Assembly (NCBI GenBank): GCA_965214625.1
Contig: OZ243962.1
Span: 2,170,001 to 2,234,000 of the forward strand
Length of the DNA stretch: 64,000 bases
Source of the DNA: G965214625 sp965214625
GTDB lineage: Bacteria; Pseudomonadota; Gammaproteobacteria; Arenicellales; Poriferihabitantaceae
Direction: 5' to 3'
Shown here: in pieces, positions 26,119 to 35,968 of the stretch
Position numbering within the stretch: position 1 is the first letter of the stretch
Layout of the letters: each line of letters starts with the position of its first letter
Notes under the pieces: model-generated
Databases searched by the model: none
What the model was told of the DNA's origin: nothing
Seen by the model: the letters and a program-made list of their open reading frames with translations, nothing else
Position numbers and translations under genes: made by a program

Positions 26119-28047
26119 TCAGGGTGAGAACCAGAATGTATCAGGTCGGTAAATGCCAAAATAGGCGGTCGGGTCCCAGCCATAGGTGGCCTTTTCAGGG
26201 ACATTGTTCAGGCGATTGTTGACGACGACCGGTTGAGGAACCTGGGACACCAGCCCGATCGAAAACAGGCGATCGCTGTGAATAGCCAACATTTCATGCC
26301 AAATGGCGGTTTTCTCATCGTGATGGAGGGCACGACTCCAACGGCGGTAAAGGGTCATGAGTCTTCTGGCGTGCGGCAGATCGGGTGCCTCGCCAACCGC
26401 CTGATTGGTTTCGTGATACTGCCCCCATTTGGGCCACTGCAAATGCTTTTGAAAGGTCGGTGCGAACGCTTCGGGACTCATATCGGCGGTTGGCAGCCCG
26501 TTGTCAATGCCATTGAACAGCGTCATCATGGCAGCACCCGAAAAAACCCGGTCTCTCAGTACTTCCCTTTGGGAGGGCTTGGTGTACAGCTTGACTCCGA
26601 TTTTTGCCCAGCTTTCGGCAATGAGTTCCAGAATATCGGTTTCTTCGGTACTCTCCCCGGCTGTCTGCAGGATGATTTCGAGCGGTTCCCCGTTCTCCAT
26701 CAGTCGCACTCCCCTGTGGTCTTTTCGATCGAGACCGATCGCATCGAGCAGGTCATTGGCCTGCCTCAAGTCATAGTGTGCCCATGCACGTTGGTATTTT
26801 GGCCTGAAAAGAGGGCTCAGCGGCAACACGGTATTGTTGGATTCAAGCGCGAGTCCGAAGTAAATCACCTGATTGATTTCCCTGCGATTGATGCTGATTG
26901 ACAAGGCACGTCGGAAATCCACATTGCGGACCAATTTTCGCCAGACGGGATCATTGCTGTTGAGATTGGGATAGATGGCAAGCTGAGAACCGGTGCCGTT
27001 ACCCCATAGCCGGACCGAAAAATTGTTCCGTTGCTCACCGGCTTTCAGGAACGTATAGTCATCAAGACGGATATATCGGCCCTGAAGGTCCGATTCACCG
27101 GCACCGGTCTTGGCGGCCACCAGACCTTTACTGGCGATCTGGATAACCACTTCGTCGATATAGGGCAGCTGACGCCCATTTTCATCGATCCGGTGGTAAA
27201 ACGGGTTGCGGGCAAACACATACCGTTCCGAAGGAGGACGGGTCGTGTTGATCCAAGGTTGCAGGGTGGGCAGATCGGGATTGTCGTTCTTGTAGGGGTG
27301 ATTGTGTCGATGATGCAGCCCCGCCCAGTTTCTTACTCCGGCCTGCCGGATCCGTCGGGACAGGTTTTCCTGTGAATTGTGGTTGATGTGGAATTGTTTC
27401 AAATAATGGCCAGGTGCATACAGGAACAGCGGGCGCGGTGCGGCCAGGGCAGGCAGAAAAAAGGGATTCGGCCGTGTCCAGCGGTAACGCACGGTTGTGT
27501 CGTCCGGAAATTCGACGACAGGTGGCTCACCTTCCACCAGCAGCGGCTTGGGAAGGCCGAACGGATAAAGCGTCTTGTTATTGACGATATCCTCCCAAAA
27601 ATAACGGAAGGCCTCGCTGGTAAAGGGCTCCCCATCAGACCATCTGTGCCGTTCCCTGAGCTTGAAGGTGAAGATTTTGTTGTCCTTGACCTCATAGCTT
27701 TGCAGAATGTCGGCAACAAGTTGCAGTCGTTCGTCATAACCGACCAGCCGTGCATAGCCATAGACCATCATTAACCGGATATCCTTGTCTCTCGCCATGA
27801 GCATCCGCAGTTGTCCACCGTATCTCCCCGCGCTTTTATTGCGCGTTCCGACGGTCACTGTCTGCGGTTGCAGCGGGATTCTGTGCTGGACCGGAGGCAA
27901 TTGCTGACTGATGACCCTTGTCTTGAGAAAGGGTGGCTCGATATACGGGGATTGACACACGGCGTCTTGGAGGAAAACCAGGGAAACCATGGCGCAGCCC
28001 GCCAACGCGATGGCGTGATGGGAAAGGCCGTGCAAGCCGATTTTCAT
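26119..28047 (-). CDS. Peptide ABC transporter substrate-binding protein, family 5
   Basis: 642-residue periplasmic binding protein, longer than the 500-550 typical of DppA. A hydrophobic signal segment (AIALAGCAMVSLVFLQDAVC) occupies residues 12-31; the Cys in it could be a lipobox-like site, but the context is not canonical. SBP_bac_5 landmarks include KIFTFKLRERHRWSDGEPFTSEAF, VVEFPDDTTVRYRW and ALSISINRREINQVIYFGLA. Next in the operon after the fused ATPase gene, it supplies ligand recognition for the two permeases that follow. The ligand is probably an oligopeptide, but this is not determinable here. Confidence 0.92.
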   Translation of the reverse strand: MKIGLHGLSHHAIALAGCAMVSLVFLQDAVCQSPYIEPPFLKTRVISQQLPPVQHRIPLQPQTVTVGTRNKSAGRYGGQLRMLMARDKDIRLMMVYGYARLVGYDERLQLVADILQSYEVKDNKIFTFKLRERHRWSDGEPFTSEAFRYFWEDIVNNKTLYPFGLPKPLLVEGEPPVVEFPDDTTVRYRWTRPNPFFLPALAAPRPLFLYAPGHYLKQFHINHNSQENLSRRIRQAGVRNWAGLHHRHNHPYKNDNPDLPTLQPWINTTRPPSERYVFARNPFYHRIDENGRQLPYIDEVVIQIASKGLVAAKTGAGESDLQGRYIRLDDYTFLKAGEQRNNFSVRLWGNGTGSQLAIYPNLNSNDPVWRKLVRNVDFRRALSISINRREINQVIYFGLALESNNTVLPLSPLFRPKYQRAWAHYDLRQANDLLDAIGLDRKDHRGVRLMENGEPLEIILQTAGESTEETDILELIAESWAKIGVKLYTKPSQREVLRDRVFSGAAMMTLFNGIDNGLPTADMSPEAFAPTFQKHLQWPKWGQYHETNQAVGEAPDLPHARRLMTLYRRWSRALHHDEKTAIWHEMLAIHSDRLFSIGLVSQVPQPVVVNNRLNNVPEKATYGWDPTAYFGIYRPDTFWFSP

Positions 28048-28137
28048 CAGGGGCCTGCCTTGTGCTTGTTCCAGTGCGGGGTGTCAGACCTGTGCTCAGG
28101 CCACCGGGCACTACAGACAGGTTGGAAACGTCCCATC

Positions 28138-29904
28138 TCAGCCCGGTCCCGATGCTGCGATCCGGTCAAAATCGAGCAGCCTGTCTAGGTCCGGCAAAGG
28201 GATGGCGGACAACAAGGATCGCGTATAAGGATGCGCGGGATGTTCAAACAGCGTCTGGCGCGGGGCCATTTCGACCAGTTTTCCCTGGTACATCACCGCA
28301 ATGGTATCGGCGATATAATCAACCACGGCCAGGTTGTGTGTCACAAAGAGATAGCTGAGGCCGAGTTCCGTTTGTAGGTCTTTCAGGAGATTGAGGATTT
28401 GTGCCTGTATGGAGACGTCCAGGGCGGAGACGGGCTCATCGCAGATCAGTAATTCCGGTTGCAGGGCCAATGCCCTGGCGATGCCGATTCGCTGTCTTTG
28501 TCCGCCGGAGAAACTGTGCGGATAACGCCGCAAATGGCGCGGGTCGAGCCCCACCAACCGCATCAATTCACTGGCCAGTTCAATCTGATAATCCATTCCC
28601 CCGAGCTGGTGAATGACCATGGGTTCGCGAATGATATCAAACAGCGTCATGCTCGGATTGAGAGAGCCGACCGGATCCTGAAAGATATACTGGACCTTGC
28701 GCCGATAGGCGAACAGCGCTTCGTCCTTCAGGGATTGCACTTCGATGGAAGAGTGCGGGCCATGAAAGAGAATCCGGCCGCGGTCGGGTAACAGGGCGTG
28801 CGCAATCATCTTGCTCAAGGTCGACTTTCCGCTGCCGCTTTCGCCGACCAGTCCCAGGCATTGTCCCCGATTCAACTGGAAACTGACGTTGTCCACTGCA
28901 CGGATGATGGGGGTATCGTCCGTCAGTGACCATGCGTGACTGCGGATACCGAAGTGCTTGCTCAGATTCTCGACGCATAAAAGGGGCTTGCCCCGTTCGG
29001 CGTGTTCATCCGATGGCTGCCGCTGAAGGAATTGTCCGACTTGTGCCTTGATTTCGCGCAGTGGCGTCAGTCTTTCTTCCCGGCGCATGTTAAAGCGTGG
29101 TACGGCATTGAGCAACGCCTGAGTATAGGGATGGCGGGGTCGGGTCAGGATTCGGGCCGTCGTGCCCGCTTCCATCACGCTTCCATGATAAAGCACAACG
29201 ACCTCGTCGGCGACATTGGCGACGATGCCGAGATCGTGGGTGATCATCAGTACGGCCATATGCAGTTTCTTTTGAAGCTGTTTGATCAGTTTCAGTATCT
29301 GTGCCTGAATGGTCACGTCCAGCGCCGTTGTCGGTTCATCGGCAATCAGCAAGGAAGGATGGCTGATCAAGGCCATGGCAATCATTGCCCGTTGCCGCAT
29401 CCCCCCTGACAGCTCAAAAGGGTAGAGGCTCAACGCCTCCCCGGGTTGGCTGAACCCGACCATTTCAAGCATGTCCACGGTCCATTGCCGGCTCTGTCGT
29501 TTGGCCACCTTGCGATGCAGCCGCAACGCCTCACTAATCTGGTCTCCGATGGTATGCAGCGGCGACAGAGACACCATGGGTTCCTGAAAAATCAGTGATA
29601 TCGTGCCCCCTCTGAGCTGCCGCATTGCTGCACTGTCGGTCTTGAGTGAAACAATATCCAGATCGTGCAGCTGTTTTTGCGAATCGTTGAGGATGATCTG
29701 CCCTTGAAGAATCTCGGCATTGGCGGGCAACAGCCCCATGATGGCTTTGGAGATGACTGATTTGCCAGAGCCTGATTCGCCGACCAGGGCGACGGTCCTG
29801 CCTTTTTGCAGATCGAACGAGACCTGTTTGACTGCGTCAATATTGATGCCATGCAGGCGAAATCGAATAGACAGATTCCGTATATTAAGCAGTGGCCGCG
29901 TCAT
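28138..29904 (-). CDS. Fused two-domain ABC transporter ATPase (OppD-OppF / YejF type)
   Basis: 588-residue protein with two complete nucleotide-binding domains. Domain 1: Walker A GESGSGKSVISK at about residue 40, signature LSGGMRQRAMIAMAL, Walker B LLIADEPTTALD. Domain 2: Walker A GESGSGKSTLSK, signature FSGGQRQRIGIARAL, Walker B LLICDEPVSALD. Each is followed by the OppD/OppF tail for peptide importers (YTQALLNAVP and YTRSLLSAIP). A single fused ATPase in place of separate D and F proteins is typical of YejF. First gene of the operon; it powers the two permeases. Confidence 0.95.
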   Translation of the reverse strand: MTRPLLNIRNLSIRFRLHGINIDAVKQVSFDLQKGRTVALVGESGSGKSVISKAIMGLLPANAEILQGQIILNDSQKQLHDLDIVSLKTDSAAMRQLRGGTISLIFQEPMVSLSPLHTIGDQISEALRLHRKVAKRQSRQWTVDMLEMVGFSQPGEALSLYPFELSGGMRQRAMIAMALISHPSLLIADEPTTALDVTIQAQILKLIKQLQKKLHMAVLMITHDLGIVANVADEVVVLYHGSVMEAGTTARILTRPRHPYTQALLNAVPRFNMRREERLTPLREIKAQVGQFLQRQPSDEHAERGKPLLCVENLSKHFGIRSHAWSLTDDTPIIRAVDNVSFQLNRGQCLGLVGESGSGKSTLSKMIAHALLPDRGRILFHGPHSSIEVQSLKDEALFAYRRKVQYIFQDPVGSLNPSMTLFDIIREPMVIHQLGGMDYQIELASELMRLVGLDPRHLRRYPHSFSGGQRQRIGIARALALQPELLICDEPVSALDVSIQAQILNLLKDLQTELGLSYLFVTHNLAVVDYIADTIAVMYQGKLVEMAPRQTLFEHPAHPYTRSLLSAIPLPDLDRLLDFDRIAASGPG

Positions 29905-29967
29905 GATGGGCTGCGGGACCGGATCATCACCTGCAAAATCACCAGAATGGGTGAGTGCGGAGTATCA

Positions 29968-30663
29968 CTATGTGAAGGAATAACGATAACGCAGTTCCTG
30001 GTCACCATTGACCTGGGCATGGAATGAAACGATGATGCGGTCCTGTTCTCCCTGATATGGAAAGACCATGTGTTTCAGATAGGAGGGAAAGACCACCAGC
30101 TTGCCATCCTCCGGGTAGGAATCATAGGAGCCGTGCATCAGATAGTAATTGCCCAGATCGCCATGACCGGAGGCGTTGTATTCCGTATACGGACCGTAAA
30201 ACCGGGTAATCCCATTGGGCATGCCATTGGAGTGCCGGTCAGAATCTGATTGACTGGCGGAGCCGGACTGCACATAGTACACACCGGACCACGAGCAGTT
30301 GCCGTGGACGTGCATTTCATGAAATCCGAAGTCATTGCTGATTTGAAACCACATACCGGTGATATCGATATTGACCGATTGGGAGGGATGCCAATGGTTC
30401 TTGTTCAGTTCGCTGGCGATATCGAACACATTGTCCATGATGAATTTTGTCAGACTGTGAATGGCCGGATTATCAACATCCTGCGCAAAATTGTCCGGAC
30501 TGGAATAGACGGACCCCGACTTTCCAGGGTGCTGTTGCTGATAGTCCCGGAAGAATCGGATCAATTCCGGATTGATCTGCTGAAATTTACCGAATCGACG
30601 GGTGAGTATGCTGACCGGCCATAATTGATGGATGTATTGTTTTTTGCCAGCGACTTTTGCCAA
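29968..30663 (-). CDS. 2-oxoglutarate/Fe(II)-dependent oxygenase-like protein (2OG-FeII_Oxy_5 type)
   Basis: 231 residues. Iron-site motifs are clear: FHEMHVHGNCSWSGVYYVQ (about residues 133-151) with the first His pair, and LVVFPSYLKHMVFPYQG followed by DRIIVSFHAQ, giving the distal His and the 2OG-binding Arg. These are signatures of a family of putative prolyl-hydroxylase-like oxygenases (TIGR02466 type) often found in marine bacteria and phages. Substrate unknown. It lies between thrC and the peptide transporter on the same strand. A set of inverted repeats sits just upstream of its start. Confidence 0.82.
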   Translation of the reverse strand: MAKVAGKKQYIHQLWPVSILTRRFGKFQQINPELIRFFRDYQQQHPGKSGSVYSSPDNFAQDVDNPAIHSLTKFIMDNVFDIASELNKNHWHPSQSVNIDITGMWFQISNDFGFHEMHVHGNCSWSGVYYVQSGSASQSDSDRHSNGMPNGITRFYGPYTEYNASGHGDLGNYYLMHGSYDSYPEDGKLVVFPSYLKHMVFPYQGEQDRIIVSFHAQVNGDQELRYRYSFT

Positions 30664-30711
30664 TGGTCTGTCTCTGCTCGTGGTTAGGTGGACTGATCGT
30701 TAGTATATAGC

Positions 30712-30755
30712 CATTGAACGGTAATTCAATCTCCGTTCAATGACGGCATTGAACG
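30712..30755. repeat. Three-half-site inverted repeat upstream of the oxygenase gene
   Basis: CATTGAACGG (30712-30721) and its exact complement CCGTTCAATG (30733-30742) form a perfect 10-bp hairpin or operator with an 11-base spacer. A third copy, CATTGAACG, follows at 30747-30755. It sits in the 145-bp gap after the thrC stop and before the oxygenase start. There is no T-run, so a protein-binding site or a Rho-type/processing hairpin is more likely than an intrinsic terminator. Confidence 0.6.
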
Positions 30756-30808
30756 TGTGATCGCGTAGAGAGCAAATGAGCTGTCCGGTTCAAACGACAA
30801 GACGGGGC

Positions 30809-32194
30809 TTAACGAGAGCCTTGTATGATGCGCTTGATTTCCTCCGGATCATTCTCGACATTCTGCATTTTTTCCGGCTTGTGCATGAGATTGTCGAGAT
30901 GGTCCGGCAGTTGGGCCTCCAGTCCGATGGCCGCTTTGACTGCGTCAGGAAATTTTGATGGATGCGCCGTACCGAGTACGATGGTCGGCGCCGAGGCATG
31001 GTTTTCCCTTTTGGCGGCGGTGATACCGATGACGGAGTGTGGATCGATGATTTCACCGGTTGACCGATAGACACTGCGAATTTCCTCGGTGATTTGCCCA
31101 TCGTCCAGACGATAGGCACTGAAATCCTGTTGTGCCTTCTTCAGCAGTGATTTGTCGATGCGGAATCGTCCCTGTCGGCTGAATTGCGTCATGCAATGTT
31201 TCAGATGGGCATGGTCCCGCTGCATCAGTTCAAACAGGTAGCGTTCGAAATTACTTGAAATCTGTATGTCCATACTGGGCGAGAGGGTCGCGTAGACATC
31301 TCTCTTTTCCATCCTGCCGGTTTCAAAAAACCGTGTCAGGATGTCGTTTTGATTGGAACCGATAATCAACCGCTCGATCGGCAGTCCCATCTGCTTGGCG
31401 ATAAATCCGGCCAGTACATTACCGAAATTGCCCGTTGGAACAGCGAAATTGACCGCTCGGTCGGGTGCCCCCAAAGACAATGCCGCCTTGAAGTAATAGA
31501 CCACCTGGATCGCGATTCGGGCCCAGTTGATCGAATTGACGGCTGACAGGGCGTGCTGTTGTCGGAAGGCTGCATCATTGAACAGGGCTTTGACAATGTT
31601 CTGGCAGTCATCAAACGTACCGTCAACGGCCAGGTTGCAGATATTCTGATCAAGGACGGTGGTCATCTGCCTGCGCTGTACCTCAGAGACACGCCCCGCG
31701 GGATGCAGCATGTACAATTGAACCGAGTCCAGTCCTCTGAGTCCTGCGATGGCCGCAGAACCGGTATCACCGGATGTGGCGCCAATGATGGTTCGTCGGG
31801 TGTTGTTTCGCGACAGGAAATACTGAAATAACTGCCCCAGAAGCTGTAACGCGAAATCCTTGAACGCGATGGTGGGTCCATGGAACAGTTCCATGAAGAA
31901 TATCTGATCATCCAGCTGTTTGATCGGGGCAATGGCCTGGTGATTGAAATCGGCATAGGCCTTTGTTGCAAGGCCGCGAAGAACGGGGTCGGGCAGGCGA
32001 TTGTCGGTAAATTGCTTCAGAATGAAGACGGTCAGATGGATGTAGTCACTATTTTGTAACGTCCTGATTTCATCCGGAGACAGGCGTGGCAGCTTCGAAG
32101 GGAGATAAAGCCCGCCATCTTCTGCCAGACCGGCGAGCGTGGCTTGTTCGAAATCCAGAACTGGTGCATCTCCCCGGGTACTGATGTATTTCAC
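30809..32194 (-). CDS. thrC: Threonine synthase
   Basis: 461-residue PLP enzyme converting O-phosphohomoserine to threonine. It begins MKYISTRGDAPVLDF with DGGLYLP, as in proteobacterial ThrC. GPTIAFKDFALQLLGQ holds the PLP lysine, ATSGDTGSAAIAGL the phosphate-binding loop, and FAVPTGNFGNVLAGF the SGNFGN-like motif. Length and order fit the class used by E. coli. thrA and thrB are not adjacent. It is codirectional with the acyl-CoA synthetase upstream (76-base gap). Confidence 0.95.
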   Translation of the reverse strand: MKYISTRGDAPVLDFEQATLAGLAEDGGLYLPSKLPRLSPDEIRTLQNSDYIHLTVFILKQFTDNRLPDPVLRGLATKAYADFNHQAIAPIKQLDDQIFFMELFHGPTIAFKDFALQLLGQLFQYFLSRNNTRRTIIGATSGDTGSAAIAGLRGLDSVQLYMLHPAGRVSEVQRRQMTTVLDQNICNLAVDGTFDDCQNIVKALFNDAAFRQQHALSAVNSINWARIAIQVVYYFKAALSLGAPDRAVNFAVPTGNFGNVLAGFIAKQMGLPIERLIIGSNQNDILTRFFETGRMEKRDVYATLSPSMDIQISSNFERYLFELMQRDHAHLKHCMTQFSRQGRFRIDKSLLKKAQQDFSAYRLDDGQITEEIRSVYRSTGEIIDPHSVIGITAAKRENHASAPTIVLGTAHPSKFPDAVKAAIGLEAQLPDHLDNLMHKPEKMQNVENDPEEIKRIIQGSR

Positions 32195-32270
32195 GTCATT
32201 TTCCCATTACAGAGACGATGTTTTTCGGTCAATCCCTGTCATGGCGGGAAGGTTGACGAGGCCGGGCCAT

Positions 32271-33818
32271 CTACTTGTGCTCGTTCTTTTCGAAAAGATC
32301 GGGGAGTTCCTGTAGCGCTGTTTTCCCAAGCGGGGTTTTGGGCAGTTCCTCGACGAGGGCAAATCGGGATATTCGGTTGTGGGCAGAAACCAGCGCATTG
32401 AAATTTTTCAGTACCCGTTTCACTTCCGCGACCGGATGATCACTGTCGACCGCCGCGACACAAACCGGCTTCATGTCTTTTTCAAGCACCCCGACTTCCT
32501 TGATGACCGGGTCCCGCTCGAGCAGAGTTTCCAATTCTTCCGGATACACATTTTTACCCGCACTGGTCACGATCAATCGTTTTGATCGACCGGTCAAGGT
32601 CAGTTTTCCCTGATCATCCACTTTTCCGATGTCGCCCGTTTTAAACCAGCCGTCCTCCAGAACGGCTCTGGTCTGTTCTTCATCTTCATAGCCCAGCATC
32701 ACATTCGGACCCTTGATCCAGACTTCGCCTTTGCCGTGTGCATTCGGGTTGTGGATTTTGATGCGGACATGCTCGATCGGCTTGCCGACACTGTCCAAGG
32801 CGGTGTCGTAATTATCCTGTATACAGGCCAAGGGGGACGTTTCAGTCAGCCCATAGCCCTGTCTTAGGGGCAAGCCGAGCTGATGGTAATACCGAGAGAT
32901 GTCACTGTCCAGATGGTTTCCACCGCTCACCCAGGCGTTGATGCGACCGCCAAATTTTTTCCTGATGGGTGCATTGAGATGCTGGCGCAGGGGAAGCGGC
33001 AGGATTCTGAGCAGCGCCAGGTAGAGTTTCAGCCCGGCCCCGGCAGCGGAAAATTTCTTTTCCAGCCCGATCATGACGTTTCGAAACAATCTCGGTACCG
33101 CAATCACCACGGAGATATTTTCCTGTTCCAGGGTTTCGAGTATCTCGCTGGCGGCCAGTACTTTCGGTGTCACGATAGCTGCTCCGTTATACAGTGGTGT
33201 CAGCATCGTGGCAGTAATGCCCATGGCGTGTGACAAGGGCAGCAGGGATAAAAACCGGTCTTTGGTTGAAAGGACCACAATACCCGATGCGGCCAGTGTG
33301 TTGGAGACCAGATTCACATGGGACAATCGGACAATTTTGGGTGAGCCGGTACTCCCTGATGTGCAGATTCTGACGGCAACGGATGTCTCGTCGATGTCCA
33401 GATTGATGGCGTCTTCCTTGGTCGCGCTATCTTCATCATTTTCCAGCGTAATGGATAGCTGGTTGTCACAGGACATGTCCGCTTCATGGACCAGCATGAT
33501 CTTGGGCGAGACCGCCTTGACCTGCTGGTTGATTTCATATTCGCTGTTGCCGATATGGATCGGTGCAACGACAGCACCCAGTTTCCAGGCGGCGAGGGCT
33601 GCCACGGTCCACTCGGGTCCGTTCGGGGCAGTGACACCGACGGTATCGCCGGCCTGAATATCTCGATCCCGAAGTGTCCGGGCCATGTTCAGGACCGCGG
33701 TTCTCAATGCCTTGTAGGTGATGTGACGGGTGCCGTTGTTCTGTCGGCAGATCCATGCCGGATAGTCCTGGTACTGCTTCAGGGAGGGTGCTATCAGCGA
33801 CCAAAGGGTTTGCGACAT
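32271..33818 (-). CDS. AMP-dependent acyl-CoA synthetase/ligase
   Basis: 515-residue ANL-superfamily enzyme that activates a carboxylic acid as acyl-AMP and then a thioester. The P-loop-like RICTSGSTGSPKIVRLSH (A3), the GYGLTETSPLACIQ (A5), DGWFKTGDIG (A7) and GRSKRLIVTSAGKNVYPEELE (A8) motifs are all present, as is the C-terminal catalytic Lys (LPKTPLGKTALQ, A10). Size and sequence point to a medium- or long-chain fatty acid or related acid; the exact substrate cannot be fixed. It is cooriented with thrC and rluD but separated by 141 bases from rluD. Confidence 0.92.
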   Translation of the reverse strand: MSQTLWSLIAPSLKQYQDYPAWICRQNNGTRHITYKALRTAVLNMARTLRDRDIQAGDTVGVTAPNGPEWTVAALAAWKLGAVVAPIHIGNSEYEINQQVKAVSPKIMLVHEADMSCDNQLSITLENDEDSATKEDAINLDIDETSVAVRICTSGSTGSPKIVRLSHVNLVSNTLAASGIVVLSTKDRFLSLLPLSHAMGITATMLTPLYNGAAIVTPKVLAASEILETLEQENISVVIAVPRLFRNVMIGLEKKFSAAGAGLKLYLALLRILPLPLRQHLNAPIRKKFGGRINAWVSGGNHLDSDISRYYHQLGLPLRQGYGLTETSPLACIQDNYDTALDSVGKPIEHVRIKIHNPNAHGKGEVWIKGPNVMLGYEDEEQTRAVLEDGWFKTGDIGKVDDQGKLTLTGRSKRLIVTSAGKNVYPEELETLLERDPVIKEVGVLEKDMKPVCVAAVDSDHPVAEVKRVLKNFNALVSAHNRISRFALVEELPKTPLGKTALQELPDLFEKNEHK

Positions 33819-33959
33819 GGCCTTTCCTCATTCAGTTCGAATGTGGTTAATGGATTACTACGGTGCCAGAACAGTGCAATCGGTTGATCTGGAAAGGACA
33901 ATTTAACCTGATGCCCGCTGCTAGTCAAACCATTTGCTGCACGGACGGTCCGCTCGGAA

Positions 33960-34949
33960 TCAGCGATGCCCGACCGACCCGGGCGGGGGACACTGTGTGG
34001 TCTGATCCGTGGCAAGTGTCCTGATTAACCGGTCGATATCCTCTGGCAGCGGTTGATGCCACTCCAGTGTCTTGCCTGTGCCGGGGTGACACAATGCGAG
34101 TTGTTCGGCATGCAGGGCCGGGCGAGGGAACCGTTTCAGGCAATCGATCAGTTCCGGTGTAGCCCTTTCGGGCAGTTTCACCCTGCCTCCATAGGTGGTA
34201 TCGCCGACCAGCGGATATCCCCGCCAGCTCATGTGGACCCGTATCTGGTGAGTGCGCCCGGTCTCCAACAGGGCATTGATCTGGCTGTGTGCCCGGAATG
34301 TCCTGAGAAGCCTGATATGAGTCACGGCGGGCTTGCCGGTGGCGACGACCGACATTTTCAATCGACTTTGTTGATGACGGCCAATCGGTTGATCAATCCT
34401 TTCCCCAGCATCCATGATTCCATTGACGATCGCCACATAGCGGCGGCGTACGGAATGCGTTTTCAGTTGGGCGATCAGGTGTTGCTGTACTTTTTCGGTT
34501 CGGGCAACCACCATCAGCCCGGTGGTTCCCTTGTCCAGTCGATGGACAATCCCCGCCCGGGGAAGCAGTCCCAAGTCCGGGTCGTGAAACAAAAGACCAT
34601 TGAGCAGTGTTTGGTCGGCATTGCCTGCGCCGGGATGCACGACCAGACCATTGGGCTTGTTGATGACCAGGATCTCATTGTCCTGATGGACAATATCCAG
34701 ATCCATTTTCTGTGCCTGTGGCTCGCAGGCCGGAGTTTCAGGCAGTGACACCGCCAGGCATTCCCCCCCGGCCAGCCTGGTTTTCTGTTTGCAGTGTTGT
34801 CCGTTGACCCGGACCCGATTCTCTTTGAGCCACTGTTGCACGGCTGCCCTTGAGTACTGGGGCAACAGTTCGCTCAAGGCCTTGTCAAGCCGCCATCCTG
34901 CCCAGTCCAAAGGAACGGTCAGAATCATCTCTGGTTTGGAGTCTGACAT
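33960..34949 (-). CDS. rluD: 23S rRNA pseudouridine(1911/1915/1917) synthase
   Basis: 329 residues. An N-terminal S4 domain (RLDKALSELLPQYSRAAVQQWL and VRVNG) precedes the RluA-type catalytic domain: INKPNGLVVHPGAG, then the HRLDKGTTGLMVVA block with the catalytic Asp, RRRYVAIVNG, and GRTHQIRVHM. RluD modifies helix 69 of 23S rRNA and aids ribosome assembly. In many gammaproteobacteria bamD lies divergently next to rluD; here bamD is 12.6 kb away and the space holds efp, IS debris and the RiPP locus. Confidence 0.93.
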   Translation of the reverse strand: MSDSKPEMILTVPLDWAGWRLDKALSELLPQYSRAAVQQWLKENRVRVNGQHCKQKTRLAGGECLAVSLPETPACEPQAQKMDLDIVHQDNEILVINKPNGLVVHPGAGNADQTLLNGLLFHDPDLGLLPRAGIVHRLDKGTTGLMVVARTEKVQQHLIAQLKTHSVRRRYVAIVNGIMDAGERIDQPIGRHQQSRLKMSVVATGKPAVTHIRLLRTFRAHSQINALLETGRTHQIRVHMSWRGYPLVGDTTYGGRVKLPERATPELIDCLKRFPRPALHAEQLALCHPGTGKTLEWHQPLPEDIDRLIRTLATDQTTQCPPPGSVGHR

Positions 34950-35407
34950 GCTTGCTTCGAGTTATGACGGATTGCAGTACTTCGACGATATAGACGGAAG
35001 ATCGGCCGATCCGATCAGTTCCGGTTAGCCTGATTCTACGACAGATCGACAAAATGAAGCGAAGTGTCGATGTGATGGATAATCTAACCGTATGTTTCAG
35101 GTGTCTGGAAAGTGCATTGCAGATGAGAACCGTGAATCGGATGTGGTGCCTGGAACCGGCGCGATCACGCATCGTGCAGATCGGTCTGGCACAAGAGTCC
35201 AAGTGCTGTCCTGTCAGCACGTCACAGCCTCCTGCCCTGGCCAACCGGTATAAAATTTACTGCCGGGAAATCAAAGAACAGATCGATACCACGTCCGAAG
35301 CCGGGAAAGCTGTCGAGGTATCCTGATTGTATCTGGAAGGCGGGTATTGAATGAGAATGACGGATGGATTTTGAATCAGAGCTGGTGCCGGACGGGTGTT
35401 GATGATG
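34950..35407. other. Rearranged spacer with a bamD 5'-region-like block
   Basis: Bases 35016-35066 align with the 5' flank and start of bamD (about 47527-47575). They share TTCTACG, AGATCGA, AAAATGA and GCGAA in the same order with only a one-base spacing change. The block therefore looks like a diverged duplicate of the bamD promoter/start left beside rluD. The plus-strand frame 35054-35326 (90 codons) that begins at its ATG does not resemble BamD or any family I know, so I do not call it. Confidence 0.5.
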
Positions 35408-35968
35408 TCATGCTCGCTCCATGTATTCGCCGGTGTCGGTATTGACTTTCACTTTTTCACCCACGGTGACAAATGTCGGGACAGTGATCTTGTGTCCGGT
35501 TTCCAGCACGGCAGGCTTGCCACTGCCGGAAGCGGTTTGTCCCTTTACCACGCTTTCGGTATCGGTCACCTCCAGTACCACAGACCCGGCCAATTCAATT
35601 CCGATCGGTATTGAATTGTGAAAATTGATCTGAACATCGGCATTGGGTAACAAGAAAGGTATCTGGGTCTCGAGTTCTTCAGCGCTCAAGGTGATCTGTT
35701 CGAAATTATTGTTGTCCATGAAGACATAATCGTCACCATCAAGATAAAGGTATTGCATTTGCCGCGGTTCGACATACGCCTTTTCCATCTTGTCTTCCGA
35801 GCGGAATCGTTCATTGAGTTTGGTGCCATCGGAGATGCATTTCATCTCGAGTTGTACGAATGCACCTCCCTTGCCCGGCTTGACATGGTTTTTCTTTAGT
35901 ATGCGCCACAATTTTCCCTGATATTCCATCAGATTGCCGATACGAGCTTCGAAAGCGGAGATTTTCAC
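35408..35968 (-). CDS. efp: Translation elongation factor P
   Basis: 186 residues, three-barrel EF-P that rescues ribosomes stalled at polyproline. HVKPGKGGAFVQLEMK holds the loop Lys (about residue 33) that is post-translationally modified in many bacteria; the C-terminal block TASGSGKPAVLETGHKITVPTFVTVGEKVKV is fully conserved. The loop sequence KPGKGGAF and the FEARIGNLMEYQGKLW start are nearer to the alphaproteobacterial style than to E. coli EF-P. No epmA/epmB is adjacent. It lies between rluD and IS21 debris, apart from the usual partners. Confidence 0.95.
   Translation of the reverse strand: MKISAFEARIGNLMEYQGKLWRILKKNHVKPGKGGAFVQLEMKCISDGTKLNERFRSEDKMEKAYVEPRQMQYLYLDGDDYVFMDNNNFEQITLSAEELETQIPFLLPNADVQINFHNSIPIGIELAGSVVLEVTDTESVVKGQTASGSGKPAVLETGHKITVPTFVTVGEKVKVNTDTGEYMERA

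Noticed and set aside
25003..26127. 374-codon plus-strand open frame
   Set aside because: It lies opposite the DppB-like permease and the start of the binding protein; its Gln/Asp/His-rich translation has no family features.
35054..35326. 90-codon plus-strand frame beside rluD
   Set aside because: It begins in the bamD-start-like block but its translation resembles neither BamD nor another family; probably chance.
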